A stretch of 64,000 nt of DNA, taken from assembly GCF_010093385.1 (NCBI RefSeq), contig NZ_PDWV01000019.1:1-64000 (forward strand), read 5' to 3'. This document shows positions 1-9,094 of the stretch, in pieces. Position numbers and translations under genes: made by a program. Every line of letters begins with the position of its first letter. Position 1 is the first letter of the stretch. The stretch comes from Pseudoxanthomonas mexicana (lineage in GTDB: Bacteria; Pseudomonadota; Gammaproteobacteria; Xanthomonadales; Xanthomonadaceae). The notes under the pieces are model-generated. The model was given only the letters and a program-made list of their open reading frames with translations. It made no database searches and was not told the origin of the DNA.

Positions 1-1167
1 CAGCACGACCGAAGCGAACAGGATGGTGGCGATGGTGATGCCCGACACCGGATTGTTCGACGAACCGACCAGACCGGCCAAGTAGGCCGATACCGAGACG
101 AACAGGAAGCCCGCCACGATCATGATGATCGCCATTGGGATGCTGACGTGCCACATGCCGACGATGGCCTGGTACAGCAGCAGCAGCGGCAGCACGAAGA
201 CCACCAGCGCCACCAGCATCCACTTCATCGGCAGGTCGCGCTCGGTCTCGGCGACATCGGCGCCGCCGGAACCGGCACGCGCAGCGGCGATGCCGCTCTT
301 CACGCCCGACAGCAGCGACTTGCGCAGGGAGAACAGCGTCCACACGCCGCCGATCAGCATGGCGCCCACGCCCAGGTAGCGGATCTTCGCCGACCAGATC
401 GCACCCGCGATGTCCTCAGGCCCCGCCCCTGCGATGCTCTGCGCCAGCGCGGGATCGGTGCCCATGAAGGCCATGTGGTACAGCGGGATGGCGATGTGCC
501 AGGACAGGATGCTGCCGGACAGCACCACGATGCCGATGTTCAGGCCCACGATGTAGCCCACGCCCAGCAGCGCCGGCGACAGGTTGGTGCCCATGTAGCC
601 CAGGTACTTGCCGAAGAAGCCGGCGCCCGCCGCGGTATCCGGGATCAGGCGCATGCCGCTGTGGGCGGCGACCTTGAGCACGGCGCCGATGGCGGCGGAG
701 AAGGCCAGGATCTTCAGGCCGGGGCCCGGATTCTCACCCGCTTTCAGCACTTCGGCCGCCGCCTTGCCCTCGGGGAACGGCAGCGGTTCCTCGACGATCA
801 TCGCGCGGCGCAGCGGCACCGAGAACAGCACGCCCAGCAGGCCGCCGAGACCGGCGATGGCCAGCACCCAGGAATACTGGAAGTCCTGCCAGTAGCCCAG
901 GATGATCAGGGCGGGGATCGTGAAGATCACGCCGGCCGCGATCGACGAACCGGCCGAGGCGCCGGTCTGCACGATGTTGTTCTCCAGGATCGTGCCACCG
1001 CCCAGCAGGCGCAGCACGCCCATCGAGACGACCGCCGCCGGGATGGCGGTGGCCACGGTCAGGCCGGCGAACAGGCCCAGGTAGGCGTTGGCGGCCGACA
1101 GCACGACGGCCAGCACAATGGCCAGCACGACGGCGCGGAAGGTAAGTTGCGGGGTCCCCGAGCTCAT
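1..1167 (-). CDS. OPT family oligopeptide transporter (N-terminal part; gene runs off the window)
   Basis: The minus strand is open from an ATG at 1167 to the window edge, giving the first 389 residues of a hydrophobic multi-span protein. Near the N-terminus it reads RAVVLAIVLAVVLSAANAYLG, followed by AGLTVATAIPAAVVSMGVLR and ILENNIVQTGASAGSSIAAG, which resemble the start of oligopeptide/metal-peptide transporters of the OPT family. The start overlaps no other gene and the gene is divergent from the POT transporter at 1280. OPT proteins import peptides or metal-ligand complexes by proton coupling; the substrate cannot be told from sequence. The C-terminal part lies beyond base 1. Confidence 0.85.
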   Translation of the reverse strand, partial: MSSGTPQLTFRAVVLAIVLAVVLSAANAYLGLFAGLTVATAIPAAVVSMGVLRLLGGGTILENNIVQTGASAGSSIAAGVIFTIPALIILGYWQDFQYSWVLAIAGLGGLLGVLFSVPLRRAMIVEEPLPFPEGKAAAEVLKAGENPGPGLKILAFSAAIGAVLKVAAHSGMRLIPDTAAGAGFFGKYLGYMGTNLSPALLGVGYIVGLNIGIVVLSGSILSWHIAIPLYHMAFMGTDPALAQSIAGAGPEDIAGAIWSAKIRYLGVGAMLIGGVWTLFSLRKSLLSGVKSGIAAARAGSGGADVAETERDLPMKWMLVALVVFVLPLLLLYQAIVGMWHVSIPMAIIMIVAGFLFVSVSAYLAGLVGSSNNPVSGITIATILFASVVL

Positions 1168-1245
1168 TGCATGTTCCCGAATTGCGGAAAGCCGACACGC
1201 TAGCGTCCGCTGCCCGGCAAGTCCAGCCGGAACGGGCGCCGTCGC

Positions 1246-1251
1246 TATACT
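1246..1251 (+). promoter_or_regulatory. -10 element for the POT transporter gene
   Basis: TATACT is one mismatch from the sigma-70 -10 consensus and lies about 29 bases before the proposed TTG start at 1280. No convincing -35 was found at the expected distance, so the call rests on the -10 alone. Confidence 0.4.
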
Positions 1252-1279
1252 CGCCGCGGAATCCACGCCGGAGCGGCCC

Positions 1280-3091
1280 TTGACCCCCCTCGCCCCCGCG
1301 TCCGCTGGCCGCGACGACTTCCTGGGCCACCCCAAGGGCGTCTACGTCTGCTTCTTCACCGAGATGTGGGAGCGCTTCTCCTTCTACGGGATGAAGGCGC
1401 TGCTGCTGCTGTACCTGACCAAGTACCACCTGTTCGCCGACGGCGCGGGTTACGACCTGATCGGGGCCTATGGCGGGCTGGTCTACTGCGTGCCGGTGAT
1501 CGGCGGCGTGCTGGCCGACCGCTGGCTGGGCATGCGCAAGGCCGTGGTCTTCGGCGGGTTGTTGCTGGTGGCGGGCCATGCGGGCATGGCGCTGGAAGGC
1601 GCGGCGGCGACGATGGACGCTGGCGTGGTCACGCGCGACGAGGGCGCGCTGCGCACGATGTACGTGTCGCTGGCACTGATCGTCATGGGCGTCGGCTTCC
1701 TGAAGCCCAACATCACCGGCATCGTCGGCCGGCTGTATCCGGCGGGGGATCCGCGCCGCGATGGCGGCTTCAGCCTGTTCTACGCCGGCATCAACCTCGG
1801 CGCCCTGCTCGCCTCGCTGGTGTGCGGTTACCTGGGCGAGACGCTGGGCTGGAAATACGGTTTCGGCGCTGCCGGCATCGGCATGCTGCTGGGGCTGGCC
1901 ATGTTCCTCTGGGGCCAGCGCTACATGCATGGCCACGCCGAACCGCCCTCGCCCGCGGCGCTGCGCGCGCCCGTATGGGGCGTCCCGCGGGAATGGCTGA
2001 TCTACGCGGGCGCCGCGCTCGGCGTACTGCCGGTGGCCTGGCTGATGTGGGCGGCGGCCAACGGCGCGTTCGCCCTGGGCGGCGAGTTCTCGCTGGCGCT
2101 GGCCTTGATGCTGCTGGTGCTGGCCGTGGTGATGGCGTGGTTCCTCTGGTTCATCGCCACCCAGTGCACGCCGGTGCAGCGACGCCAGATGCTGGCGCTG
2201 ATGGCACTGATCCTCATGTGCCTGGCGTTCTTCACCCTGTACGAGCAGACGTACGGCTCGTGGGTGATGTTCACAGACAGGATGCTGACGAAAGACCTGT
2301 TCCCGTCATTGGTACAGCCGGCATCGGTGGTGGTCTGGTCGGACAGCCTTGCCGCGAACGTCGCGCTATTCCTCGGCAGCGCACCGTGGTCGACCTGGGC
2401 GCTGGTGGCGATGCCGCTGTCGTTCGTGATCGCGTCGCGCTGGTCGGAGCGGAGCGCGCACCCGGGCCGCCCTCGCGTGCTGTTCCTGGGAACCGCGGTC
2501 CTGATGGTGATGCTGGTACTGCGAGACTCGCTGGTCCTGCCTCAGACCGCCGGTTCGCTCACTTATCTGGGTGCGATGTTCCTGGTGGTGCTCGCACCGC
2601 TGTTCGCTTGGCTGTGGGCCACGCTGGGGCGCCGCGGCCGGGACCCGTCCAAACCGGTGAAGGGCGCACTGGGCCTGCTGTTCGGCGGTCTGTCCTTCAT
2701 CCCGCTGGCATTGGCCGCACAGCAGGTGGGTGCCACCGGCATGGTCGCGAGCGTGTGGTGGCTGGTGCTGGCCTATCTGCTGCTGGAGATCGGCGAGATG
2801 TGCCTGGCGCCGGTGAGCCTGGCGGCGGTCACCGAATTGTCGGTGCCGCGCGTGGTGAGCTCGATGATGGGCATGTGGCTGCTGGCGACCGCGTTCTCGG
2901 AAACGCTGGCGGCGCAGTTCGGCAAGCTCGCCGCGATGGACGTTCCGGCGGCCGGCGCCCTGGACATCGCCCACGCCGCCACCGGCTTCGCCGACCTGTT
3001 CTGGCTGATGATGTGGATCGGCCTGGGCTGCGCCGCGGTCGCGCTGCTGGCTTCGCCGTGGTTGCGGCGGGCGATGCGCACGGCGGACTGA
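1280..3091 (+). CDS. POT/PTR family proton-dependent peptide transporter
   Basis: 603 residues from a TTG at 1280. This start was chosen because GGAG lies 7 bases upstream and the conserved domain begins 15-20 residues later; upstream in-frame starts overlap the divergent OPT gene. Residues 26-38 carry the PTR2 signature (FFTEMWERFSFYGM), and a second signature (SLFYAGINLGALL) follows in the first half. About 12-14 hydrophobic segments are visible. Family members import di- and tripeptides with protons across the inner membrane. It sits back to back with an OPT transporter, giving two unrelated peptide importers in one locus. No periplasmic binding protein genes are nearby, as expected for a secondary transporter. 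Confidence 0.9.
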   Translation: MTPLAPASAGRDDFLGHPKGVYVCFFTEMWERFSFYGMKALLLLYLTKYHLFADGAGYDLIGAYGGLVYCVPVIGGVLADRWLGMRKAVVFGGLLLVAGHAGMALEGAAATMDAGVVTRDEGALRTMYVSLALIVMGVGFLKPNITGIVGRLYPAGDPRRDGGFSLFYAGINLGALLASLVCGYLGETLGWKYGFGAAGIGMLLGLAMFLWGQRYMHGHAEPPSPAALRAPVWGVPREWLIYAGAALGVLPVAWLMWAAANGAFALGGEFSLALALMLLVLAVVMAWFLWFIATQCTPVQRRQMLALMALILMCLAFFTLYEQTYGSWVMFTDRMLTKDLFPSLVQPASVVVWSDSLAANVALFLGSAPWSTWALVAMPLSFVIASRWSERSAHPGRPRVLFLGTAVLMVMLVLRDSLVLPQTAGSLTYLGAMFLVVLAPLFAWLWATLGRRGRDPSKPVKGALGLLFGGLSFIPLALAAQQVGATGMVASVWWLVLAYLLLEIGEMCLAPVSLAAVTELSVPRVVSSMMGMWLLATAFSETLAAQFGKLAAMDVPAAGALDIAHAATGFADLFWLMMWIGLGCAAVALLASPWLRRAMRTAD

Positions 3092-3121
3092 ACCCCGCCG
3101 CGCGAATCGCCTGCGGCCGTA

Positions 3122-4009
3122 TCAGCTGCCCAGCACCTGCTGCAAGCCCGCGCGCCACTCGGGAAGCACGTGCCCGAGCACCTGTTCCAGCCTGCCGATG
3201 TCGAGGCGGGAGTAGCCGGGTCGACGGGCGCGCGTCGGATAGTCGGACGTGGCGATGGGAATCACCTTGGGTGCGCATGAGATCAGTCCGCGCGCCAATG
3301 CCTCTTCAAAAATGGCTTCGGCGAACCCATGCCAGCTTGTCTCGCCACAGGGTGTGAGGTGAAACGTTCCGGATGGCGCATTGCGCAGGCCAAGCAGTTC
3401 CGTTGTGACATCCGCGATCAGCGCCGCCGGCGTGGGCGTACCGACCTGATCGGCGACCACGCGCAGTTCGTCACGGTCCGCGCCGAGCCGCAGCATCGTC
3501 TTCATGAAGTTGTGGCCGTGCCGGCCATAAACCCATGCGGTGCGCAGGATCAGATGCCGCCCCCCGACCGAACGGACCGCATCTTCGCCAGCAAGCTTGC
3601 TGGCGCCGTAGACACCCAGTGGCGCCGTCGGATCATCCTCGCGATAAGGCCGCGAGCCCTGCCCATCGAACACATAGTCGGTCGAGTAGTGGACGAACGG
3701 AATGTCTCGCAGGGCGCATGCGCGCGCCAATACACCCGGGGCCTCCGCATTGGTACGGAAGGCCGCATCGACATCGTCCTCGGCCTTGTCTACCGCCGTG
3801 TAGGCCGCGGCATTGACCACGATGGCCGGCGCCACGCGCTCGACGAGCTCCGCAAGAGTGTCGGGGCGATCGAAATCGGCCACTTCACAATGCGCACCCT
3901 CGGGCAACTCGCCGGAGCGCGTGGTAACGACCACGTCGCCCAGCGCACGCAGACTTCGCCTCAGCTCATGCCCGACCTGGCCGTTGCCGCCGAACAGCAG
4001 GACGGTCAT
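3122..4009 (-). CDS. rmlD: dTDP-4-dehydrorhamnose reductase
   Basis: 295 residues. RmlD reduces dTDP-6-deoxy-L-lyxo-4-hexulose to dTDP-L-rhamnose with NAD(P)H, the last step of the pathway in the cytoplasm. It has the nucleotide-binding motif GGNGQVG at residues 7-13, STDYVFDG at 109-116 and the catalytic YxxxK as Y134/K138. Its ATG (4009-4007) overlaps the rmlC stop by 4 bases (ATGA), indicating translational coupling at the 3' end of rmlBACD. The open frame continues upstream to 4783, but that extension is an alternate frame of rmlC and rmlA. Confidence 0.96.
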   Translation of the reverse strand: MTVLLFGGNGQVGHELRRSLRALGDVVVTTRSGELPEGAHCEVADFDRPDTLAELVERVAPAIVVNAAAYTAVDKAEDDVDAAFRTNAEAPGVLARACALRDIPFVHYSTDYVFDGQGSRPYREDDPTAPLGVYGASKLAGEDAVRSVGGRHLILRTAWVYGRHGHNFMKTMLRLGADRDELRVVADQVGTPTPAALIADVTTELLGLRNAPSGTFHLTPCGETSWHGFAEAIFEEALARGLISCAPKVIPIATSDYPTRARRPGYSRLDIGRLEQVLGHVLPEWRAGLQQVLGS

Positions 4010-4563
4010 GGCGTGTAGGTCGGCAGCCGCTCCGGCGCCACATCCGCGAGCAGGGGCGCGACGGCGTCCTTGGCCGACAGCTGCGGCTCGGTCACCGGCC
4101 AGTCGATGCCGATGGCCGGATCGTCCCAGCGCACGCCTGCATCCGCTGTCTTGTCGTACACGGCCGTACACAGGTAGCTGAACACCGCGCGCTCCGAGAC
4201 GACAGCGAAGCCATGCGCAAAGCCTTCCGGAATCCAGAACTGCCGCTTGTTCTCGGCGCTGAGCATCACGGCAGCCCATTGCCCGAAAGTCGGCGATCCG
4301 CGGCGGATGTCGACGGCGACGTCGTACACCTCGCCCTCCAGTACGCTGACTAGCTTGCCCTGGGGATTCGGCCACTGGTAGTGCAGGCCCCGCAGGACTC
4401 CGCGGACCGACGTCGATACGTTGCTCTGGACGAAGGCGGTCGGCAGGCCGTGCTGGCCGTAACGTTCCGCGTTCCATGTCTCGAAGAAGAACCCGCGCTC
4501 GTCGCCGAAGACCACCGGCTCGATCACGACGCATCCCGGCAACAACGTTTCGACCACCTTCAT
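4006..4563 (-). CDS. rmlC: dTDP-4-dehydrorhamnose 3,5-epimerase
   Basis: 185 residues, the normal size for RmlC. The cupin-fold epimerase converts dTDP-4-keto-6-deoxy-D-glucose to the L-lyxo form. The catalytic histidine lies in GLHYQ (H61) with Y130 as the likely acid, and [20 protein letters not shown] is the conserved beta-strand block. The ATG at 4563 overlaps the rmlA stop by 4 bases and the stop overlaps the rmlD start in the same way. The longer open frame to 4779 was rejected because it runs into rmlA. Confidence 0.96.
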   Translation of the reverse strand: MKVVETLLPGCVVIEPVVFGDERGFFFETWNAERYGQHGLPTAFVQSNVSTSVRGVLRGLHYQWPNPQGKLVSVLEGEVYDVAVDIRRGSPTFGQWAAVMLSAENKRQFWIPEGFAHGFAVVSERAVFSYLCTAVYDKTADAGVRWDDPAIGIDWPVTEPQLSAKDAVAPLLADVAPERLPTYTP

Positions 4564-5447
4564 CGCACGATCCCACGCGATACCAGCGACAGCAGGTACT
4601 GGCCGTAGCCGTTCTTGGCCAACGGCGCGGCGAGCCTTTCGACCTGCGCGGCATCGATCCAGCCATTGCCGAAGGCGATCTCCTCGGGGCAGCAGACGCG
4701 CAGGCCCTGGCGCGCCTCGATCGTCTCGATGAAGTTGGAGGCTTCCAGCAATGACTGGTGCGTGCCCGTATCCAGCCACGCATGGCCGCGGCCCAGCGGC
4801 TCCAGGTGCAACTCGCCGGCCTCGAGATACCGCCGGTTGAGGTCGGTGATCTCCAGTTCGCCGCGCGACGATGGCTTCAGCTCCGAAGCGTATTCGCTGG
4901 CCATGCCGTCGTAGAAGTACAGACCGGTCACCGCGTAATTGGAACGCGGATTCGCCGGTTTTTCCTCAATGCCAACGACACGCCCCTGCGCATCGAACTC
5001 GGCGACGCCATAGCGCTCCGGATCGTTCACCCAGTATCCGAATACGGTAGCACCCTCGCTCCGCGCATCAGCGCGACGCAGCATGTCGGTGAAACCGTGC
5101 CCGTAAAAAATATTGTCCCCCAGCACCAGGCAGCTCGGCTGTCCGGCCACGAAGTCCCGACCGATCAGATAGGCTTGCGCCAGGCCATCCGGGCTCGGCT
5201 GCGCGGCGTACCGGATGTCCATGCCCCACTGGGAACCGTCGCCCAGCAACGTCTTGAACAGGGCCTGTTCATGGGGGGTATTGATCACCAGCACTTCGCG
5301 GATGCCCGCCAGCATCAGCACGCTGAGCGGGTAGTAGATCATCGGCTTGTCGTACACCGGCAGCAGTTGCTTGCTGATCGCCTGCGTCAACGGGTAGAGA
5401 CGCGTACCCGAGCCGCCGGCGAGAATGATGCCCTTGCGCTTCGTCAT
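4560..5447 (-). CDS. rmlA: glucose-1-phosphate thymidylyltransferase
   Basis: 295 residues. RmlA makes dTDP-glucose from dTTP and glucose-1-phosphate, the first committed step to rhamnose. GGSGTRLYP at residues 11-19 is the nucleotidyltransferase signature; further conserved blocks are [16 protein letters not shown] and [10 protein letters not shown]. It is the second gene of rmlBACD, starting 10 bases after the rmlB stop. dTDP-rhamnose normally feeds O-antigen or other surface glycans, but no glycosyltransferases lie in this window. Confidence 0.97.
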   Translation of the reverse strand: MTKRKGIILAGGSGTRLYPLTQAISKQLLPVYDKPMIYYPLSVLMLAGIREVLVINTPHEQALFKTLLGDGSQWGMDIRYAAQPSPDGLAQAYLIGRDFVAGQPSCLVLGDNIFYGHGFTDMLRRADARSEGATVFGYWVNDPERYGVAEFDAQGRVVGIEEKPANPRSNYAVTGLYFYDGMASEYASELKPSSRGELEITDLNRRYLEAGELHLEPLGRGHAWLDTGTHQSLLEASNFIETIEARQGLRVCCPEEIAFGNGWIDAAQVERLAAPLAKNGYGQYLLSLVSRGIVR

Positions 5448-5457
5448 TGCATCTACC

Positions 5458-6513
5458 TCAGACGGCCGTGCCGATGCGTTCGAGGCGGTAGCTGCCGTCC
5501 AGCACGCGCTTCACCCAGGCCTGATTGGCGAGATACCAGTCGACGGTCTCCGCGATGCCCTGCTCGAAGGTGTATTCCGGCTCCCAGCCCAGCTCGTCGC
5601 GCAGCTTGGACGCATCGATCGCATAACGGCGGTCGTGTCCCGGGCGATCGGTCACGAAGGTGATCTGGCTGCTGCGTGGCTTCCCGTCGGCGCGCGGCAT
5701 CCGTTCATCGAGCAACGCGCAGATCGTGTGGACGACTTCGAGGTTCTGCTTCTCGGCATTGCCGCCGACGTTGTACGTCTCACCCACGCGCCCCTTCTCC
5801 AGGACGGTGCGGAGGGCCCGGCAATGATCGCCTACGAACAGCCAGTCGCGGACGTTCTTGCCGTCGCCATAGACAGGCAGCGGCTCCCCGGCGAGCGCGC
5901 GCGCGATGATCAGCGGAATGAGCTTCTCCGGAAAATGATAGGGACCGTAGTTGTTCGAGCAATTGGTGGTCAGGACCGGCAACCCGTACGTGTGATGGAA
6001 CGCGCGCACCAGGTGGTCGGAAGCCGCCTTCGAAGCCGAATACGGCGAATTGGGCGCGTACGGCGTTGATTCGGTGAACTTTCCGGTCTCGCCCAGCGAA
6101 CCGTAGACCTCGTCGGTGGACACGTGCAGGAAGCGGAACCGCTCGCGCGCCTCCCCTTCCAGTGCCTTCCAATAGTCACGGACCGACTCGAGCAATCCGA
6201 GCGTACCGACGACGTTTGTCTGGATAAACGCCGCAGGTCCGTCGATCGAACGATCCACGTGGCTCTCGGCGGCGAAGTTCACCACCGCATCCGGACGATG
6301 TTCGGCTAGCAGCCTCGCGACCAGCGCGCGGTCGCCGATATCGCCTTCGACGAAGACGTGCAGGGGGTTGTCCTGTACCGAAGCCAGCGTATCTAGATTG
6401 CCCGCGTAAGTGAGCGCATCCAGGTTGACGACCTTGGCGCCGCTTGCGACGGCGCGCAGCACGAAGTTCCCGCCAATGAAACCGGCGCCGCCGGTCACGA
6501 GCCAAGTAGGCAT
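5458..6513 (-). CDS. rmlB: dTDP-glucose 4,6-dehydratase
   Basis: 351 residues, an extended short-chain dehydrogenase. NAD-binding GGAGFIGGN lies at residues 8-16, STDEVYG at 132-138 with the catalytic D/E pair, and YxxxK at Y158/K162. It converts dTDP-glucose to dTDP-4-keto-6-deoxyglucose. It is the first gene of the rmlBACD operon. AGGGAG-like purines just before the ATG act as the ribosome site. The 71-base gap to ssb upstream contains no clear terminator. Confidence 0.97.
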   Translation of the reverse strand: MPTWLVTGGAGFIGGNFVLRAVASGAKVVNLDALTYAGNLDTLASVQDNPLHVFVEGDIGDRALVARLLAEHRPDAVVNFAAESHVDRSIDGPAAFIQTNVVGTLGLLESVRDYWKALEGEARERFRFLHVSTDEVYGSLGETGKFTESTPYAPNSPYSASKAASDHLVRAFHHTYGLPVLTTNCSNNYGPYHFPEKLIPLIIARALAGEPLPVYGDGKNVRDWLFVGDHCRALRTVLEKGRVGETYNVGGNAEKQNLEVVHTICALLDERMPRADGKPRSSQITFVTDRPGHDRRYAIDASKLRDELGWEPEYTFEQGIAETVDWYLANQAWVKRVLDGSYRLERIGTAV

Positions 6514-6584
6514 GTATTGCTCCCTTCTTCAATTAGTCCTAGTCACGCCAGATCCGGGTTAAAACCCATACGCATTCGGGAAGC

Positions 6585-7073
6585 TCAAAAAGGAATGTCG
6601 TCATCCGCGAAGTCATCCATCGGCGCCGGCTGCGAGGCCGGTGCAGGCGTCGGACGGCGCTGGCCGCCGCTCTGGTTGCCGTAGTCCTGGCGCGGGGCCC
6701 GCGCCGGGCGGTCTCCGCCCGCGCCGCCACCGCCGCCTTCACGGCCGCCGAGCATCTGCATCTCGTCGGCGATGATGTCGGTGGAGTACTTCTCCTGTCC
6801 GTCCTGGCCGGTGTACTTGTCGTAGCGAATCGAACCTTCGACGTACACCGAGCTGCCCTTGCGCAGGTATTCGCCGGCGATCTCGCCGAGCTTGCCGAAG
6901 AACACCACGCGATGCCATTCGGTGCGCTCCTGCTGGTTGCCGTCCTTGTCCTTGCGCACGCTGGTGGTGGCCAGGCTGATCCGGGTGATCGCCATGCCGC
7001 CCTGGGTGTAGCGGGTTTCGGGGTCGTTACCGAGGTTGCCGACCAGGATGACTTTGTTGATGCCGCGGGCCAT
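6585..7073 (-). CDS. ssb: single-stranded DNA-binding protein
   Basis: 162 residues. An N-terminal OB fold ([51 protein letters not shown]) is followed by a glycine/proline-rich disordered linker. The acidic tip DDDIPF at the extreme C-terminus is the docking site for replication and repair partners. It coats single-stranded DNA during replication, recombination and repair. It is divergent from ispB, with 153 bases between the two starts. Confidence 0.97.
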   Translation of the reverse strand: MARGINKVILVGNLGNDPETRYTQGGMAITRISLATTSVRKDKDGNQQERTEWHRVVFFGKLGEIAGEYLRKGSSVYVEGSIRYDKYTGQDGQEKYSTDIIADEMQMLGGREGGGGGAGGDRPARAPRQDYGNQSGGQRRPTPAPASQPAPMDDFADDDIPF

Positions 7074-7194
7074 ATCGATATCCGTTCAGGGATGCCCGCC
7101 GAGCGCGGGCAAAGACCAGTGGAGTATACCCGCCTGGCCTTCGCCATCGGCCGCCGGCCCACGCGCCTGTAGGGCATTGCCGCACCCAAGACCC

Positions 7195-7200
7195 TATAAT
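7195..7200 (+). promoter_or_regulatory. -10 element upstream of ispB
   Basis: A perfect TATAAT lies 26 bases before the ispB ATG. The hexamer 17 bases upstream (GGGCAT, 7172-7177) is a poor -35, so the promoter assignment rests on the -10. Confidence 0.5.
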
Positions 7201-7226
7201 TGCGTGACTTTCCGGCCCGTCGCCCC

Positions 7227-8225
7227 ATGTCCGTCGTCGAACCCCTCCGCACCGCCCTAGCCCTGCCCGGCATCCAGTCGCTCGCCCAGGCCGACATGGC
7301 CGCCGTCGATGCCCTGATTCGGGCGCGCCTGGCCTCGGACGTGGTGCTGATCAACCAGATCGCCGACCACATCATTTCCGCCGGCGGCAAGCGCCTGCGG
7401 CCCATGCTGGTGGTCCTGGCGGGCCAGGCCTGCGGCCCGACCACGCCGGACCATCACCAGCTGGCGGCCATCATCGAATTCATCCATACGTCCACCCTGC
7501 TGCACGACGACGTGGTGGACGAATCCGACCTGCGCCGCGGTCGCAGCACGGCCAATGCCCTGTGGGGCAACGCGCCCAGCGTGCTGGTAGGCGACTTCCT
7601 GTATTCGCGCAGCTTCCAGTTGATGGTGGAGCTGGACCGGATGGACGTCATGCGCCTGCTGGCCGACACCACCAACCGCATCGCCGAGGGCGAGGTGCTG
7701 CAACTGCTGCACGTCCACAACCCGGATACCGATGAAGCCGCCTATCTGCGCGTGATCGAGCGCAAGACAGCCGTGCTGTTCGCCGCGGGCACCCGGCTGG
7801 GCGCGATGGCGTCGGGCGCGAATGAGGGGATCCAGCGCCGCCTGTACGACTACGGCATGGCGCTGGGCTATGCCTTCCAGATCGCCGACGATGTACTCGA
7901 CTACACGGCCGATGCCGAAGCGCTGGGCAAGAACCTGGGCGACGACCTGGCCGAGGGCAAGGCCACGCTGCCGCTGATCCACGCGATCCGTCATTCCGAT
8001 ACGGCCACCGCCGAGCGCCTGCGTGCCATCGTGCAGGAAGGCGACGCGGGCGCCATGCCCGAGGTGCTGGCCGCCATCCGTGCGACCGGCGGGCTGGACT
8101 ACAGCCGCGAGCGCGCGCGCCACTATGCGGCGATGGCCGAACAGGCGCTCGATGGCCTGTCCGAATCCGATGCGCTGGCCGCGCTGCGCGGCCTGGCCCG
8201 CTATGCGGTGGAACGCGGGCACTGA
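7227..8225 (+). CDS. ispB: octaprenyl diphosphate synthase (trans-polyprenyl synthase)
   Basis: 332 residues from an ATG at 7227. It condenses farnesyl diphosphate with isopentenyl diphosphates to make the ubiquinone side chain. The two aspartate-rich motifs are LLHDDVVDESDLRRG (DDVVD at 94-98) and QIADDVLDYTADAEALGK, with SAGGKRLRPM at about 51-60 binding diphosphate. Chain length cannot be read directly from sequence, so octaprenyl rather than another length is inferred from the closest family. Confidence 0.93.
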   Translation: MSVVEPLRTALALPGIQSLAQADMAAVDALIRARLASDVVLINQIADHIISAGGKRLRPMLVVLAGQACGPTTPDHHQLAAIIEFIHTSTLLHDDVVDESDLRRGRSTANALWGNAPSVLVGDFLYSRSFQLMVELDRMDVMRLLADTTNRIAEGEVLQLLHVHNPDTDEAAYLRVIERKTAVLFAAGTRLGAMASGANEGIQRRLYDYGMALGYAFQIADDVLDYTADAEALGKNLGDDLAEGKATLPLIHAIRHSDTATAERLRAIVQEGDAGAMPEVLAAIRATGGLDYSRERARHYAAMAEQALDGLSESDALAALRGLARYAVERGH

Positions 8226-8238
8226 CCCGCGCCCCACC

Positions 8239-9021
8239 TCACTTCGCGAACACGTCCTCGAAGAAGTCCGCCATCATCCGGTAGGCGCGTCGGGCCGAGG
8301 GGGCGTGGTAGACGCAACCCGGCGGATTCTGCGCATCGGATTCGGCGAAGCAGTGCACCGCACCGCCGAAACTGACGAACTGCCAGTCGGCACCCGCCTT
8401 GCGCATCTCGTCCTGGAACGCGGTGATTTCCGCAGCCGAAACATAGGTGTCGTCGCCGCCGTTGAGCACCAGCACGGGCGACTTCACCGGACCGGCGGCG
8501 GGCAGGTCGGTGGCGAGTCCGCCATGCAGGCTGACCACGCCCGACAACGCATCGCCAGCGCGGACCAGTTCCAGCACCGTGCTGCCACCGAAACAGTAAC
8601 CGAATGCGCCGATGCGGGTCACGTCGACCAGCGTTCCGGGTTGTTGCTTCAGCACCTCGACCGCCTTCTGGACACGGGCACGCAATTTCGGTCGATCGGC
8701 ACGCATCGCGGTGGCCACCGGGCCGGCCTCGGCATCGGTCTTCGGACGGATACCCTTGCCGTAGACATCGGCGACCAGCACCACGTAGTCGTCGCCGGCG
8801 ACCAGGCGCGCCTTCTCTATGGCGGAATCGTTCACGCCCTTCCAGTTGGGCACCATCACCAGGCCGGGACGCGGTTGCTTCACCGCATCGTCATAGACCA
8901 GGACGCCGGCGAAGGTGTCGCCGCCGATCGTCCATTCCACGGGCTTGGCGATGGGCGCGGCGAACAGGGCGGGCGACCAGAGAAGCGAGAACACAGCAGG
9001 CAGCAGCAGTCGGCAACGCAT
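8239..9021 (-). CDS. exported dienelactone hydrolase family protein
   Basis: 260 residues with a signal peptide (residues 1-21, ending ALFAA). The alpha/beta-hydrolase triad of the DLH family is visible: nucleophile C143 in GYCFGG, acid D190 or D191 in NGGDDTYV, and H223 in GGAVHCF. GAGGAA precedes the ATG by about 6 bases. It is convergent with ispB with only 13 bases between the stops. Substrates of exported DLH proteins in this group are unknown; an ester or lactone hydrolase is the safest statement. Confidence 0.88.
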   Translation of the reverse strand: MRCRLLLPAVFSLLWSPALFAAPIAKPVEWTIGGDTFAGVLVYDDAVKQPRPGLVMVPNWKGVNDSAIEKARLVAGDDYVVLVADVYGKGIRPKTDAEAGPVATAMRADRPKLRARVQKAVEVLKQQPGTLVDVTRIGAFGYCFGGSTVLELVRAGDALSGVVSLHGGLATDLPAAGPVKSPVLVLNGGDDTYVSAAEITAFQDEMRKAGADWQFVSFGGAVHCFAESDAQNPPGCVYHAPSARRAYRMMADFFEDVFAK

Positions 9022-9094
9022 GGCGGGTTCCTCGTGTGGGCAGGCTGAGGAACCAGTCTACGCCGCCTCCCTGCGAATGGATTCACGCGATGGC

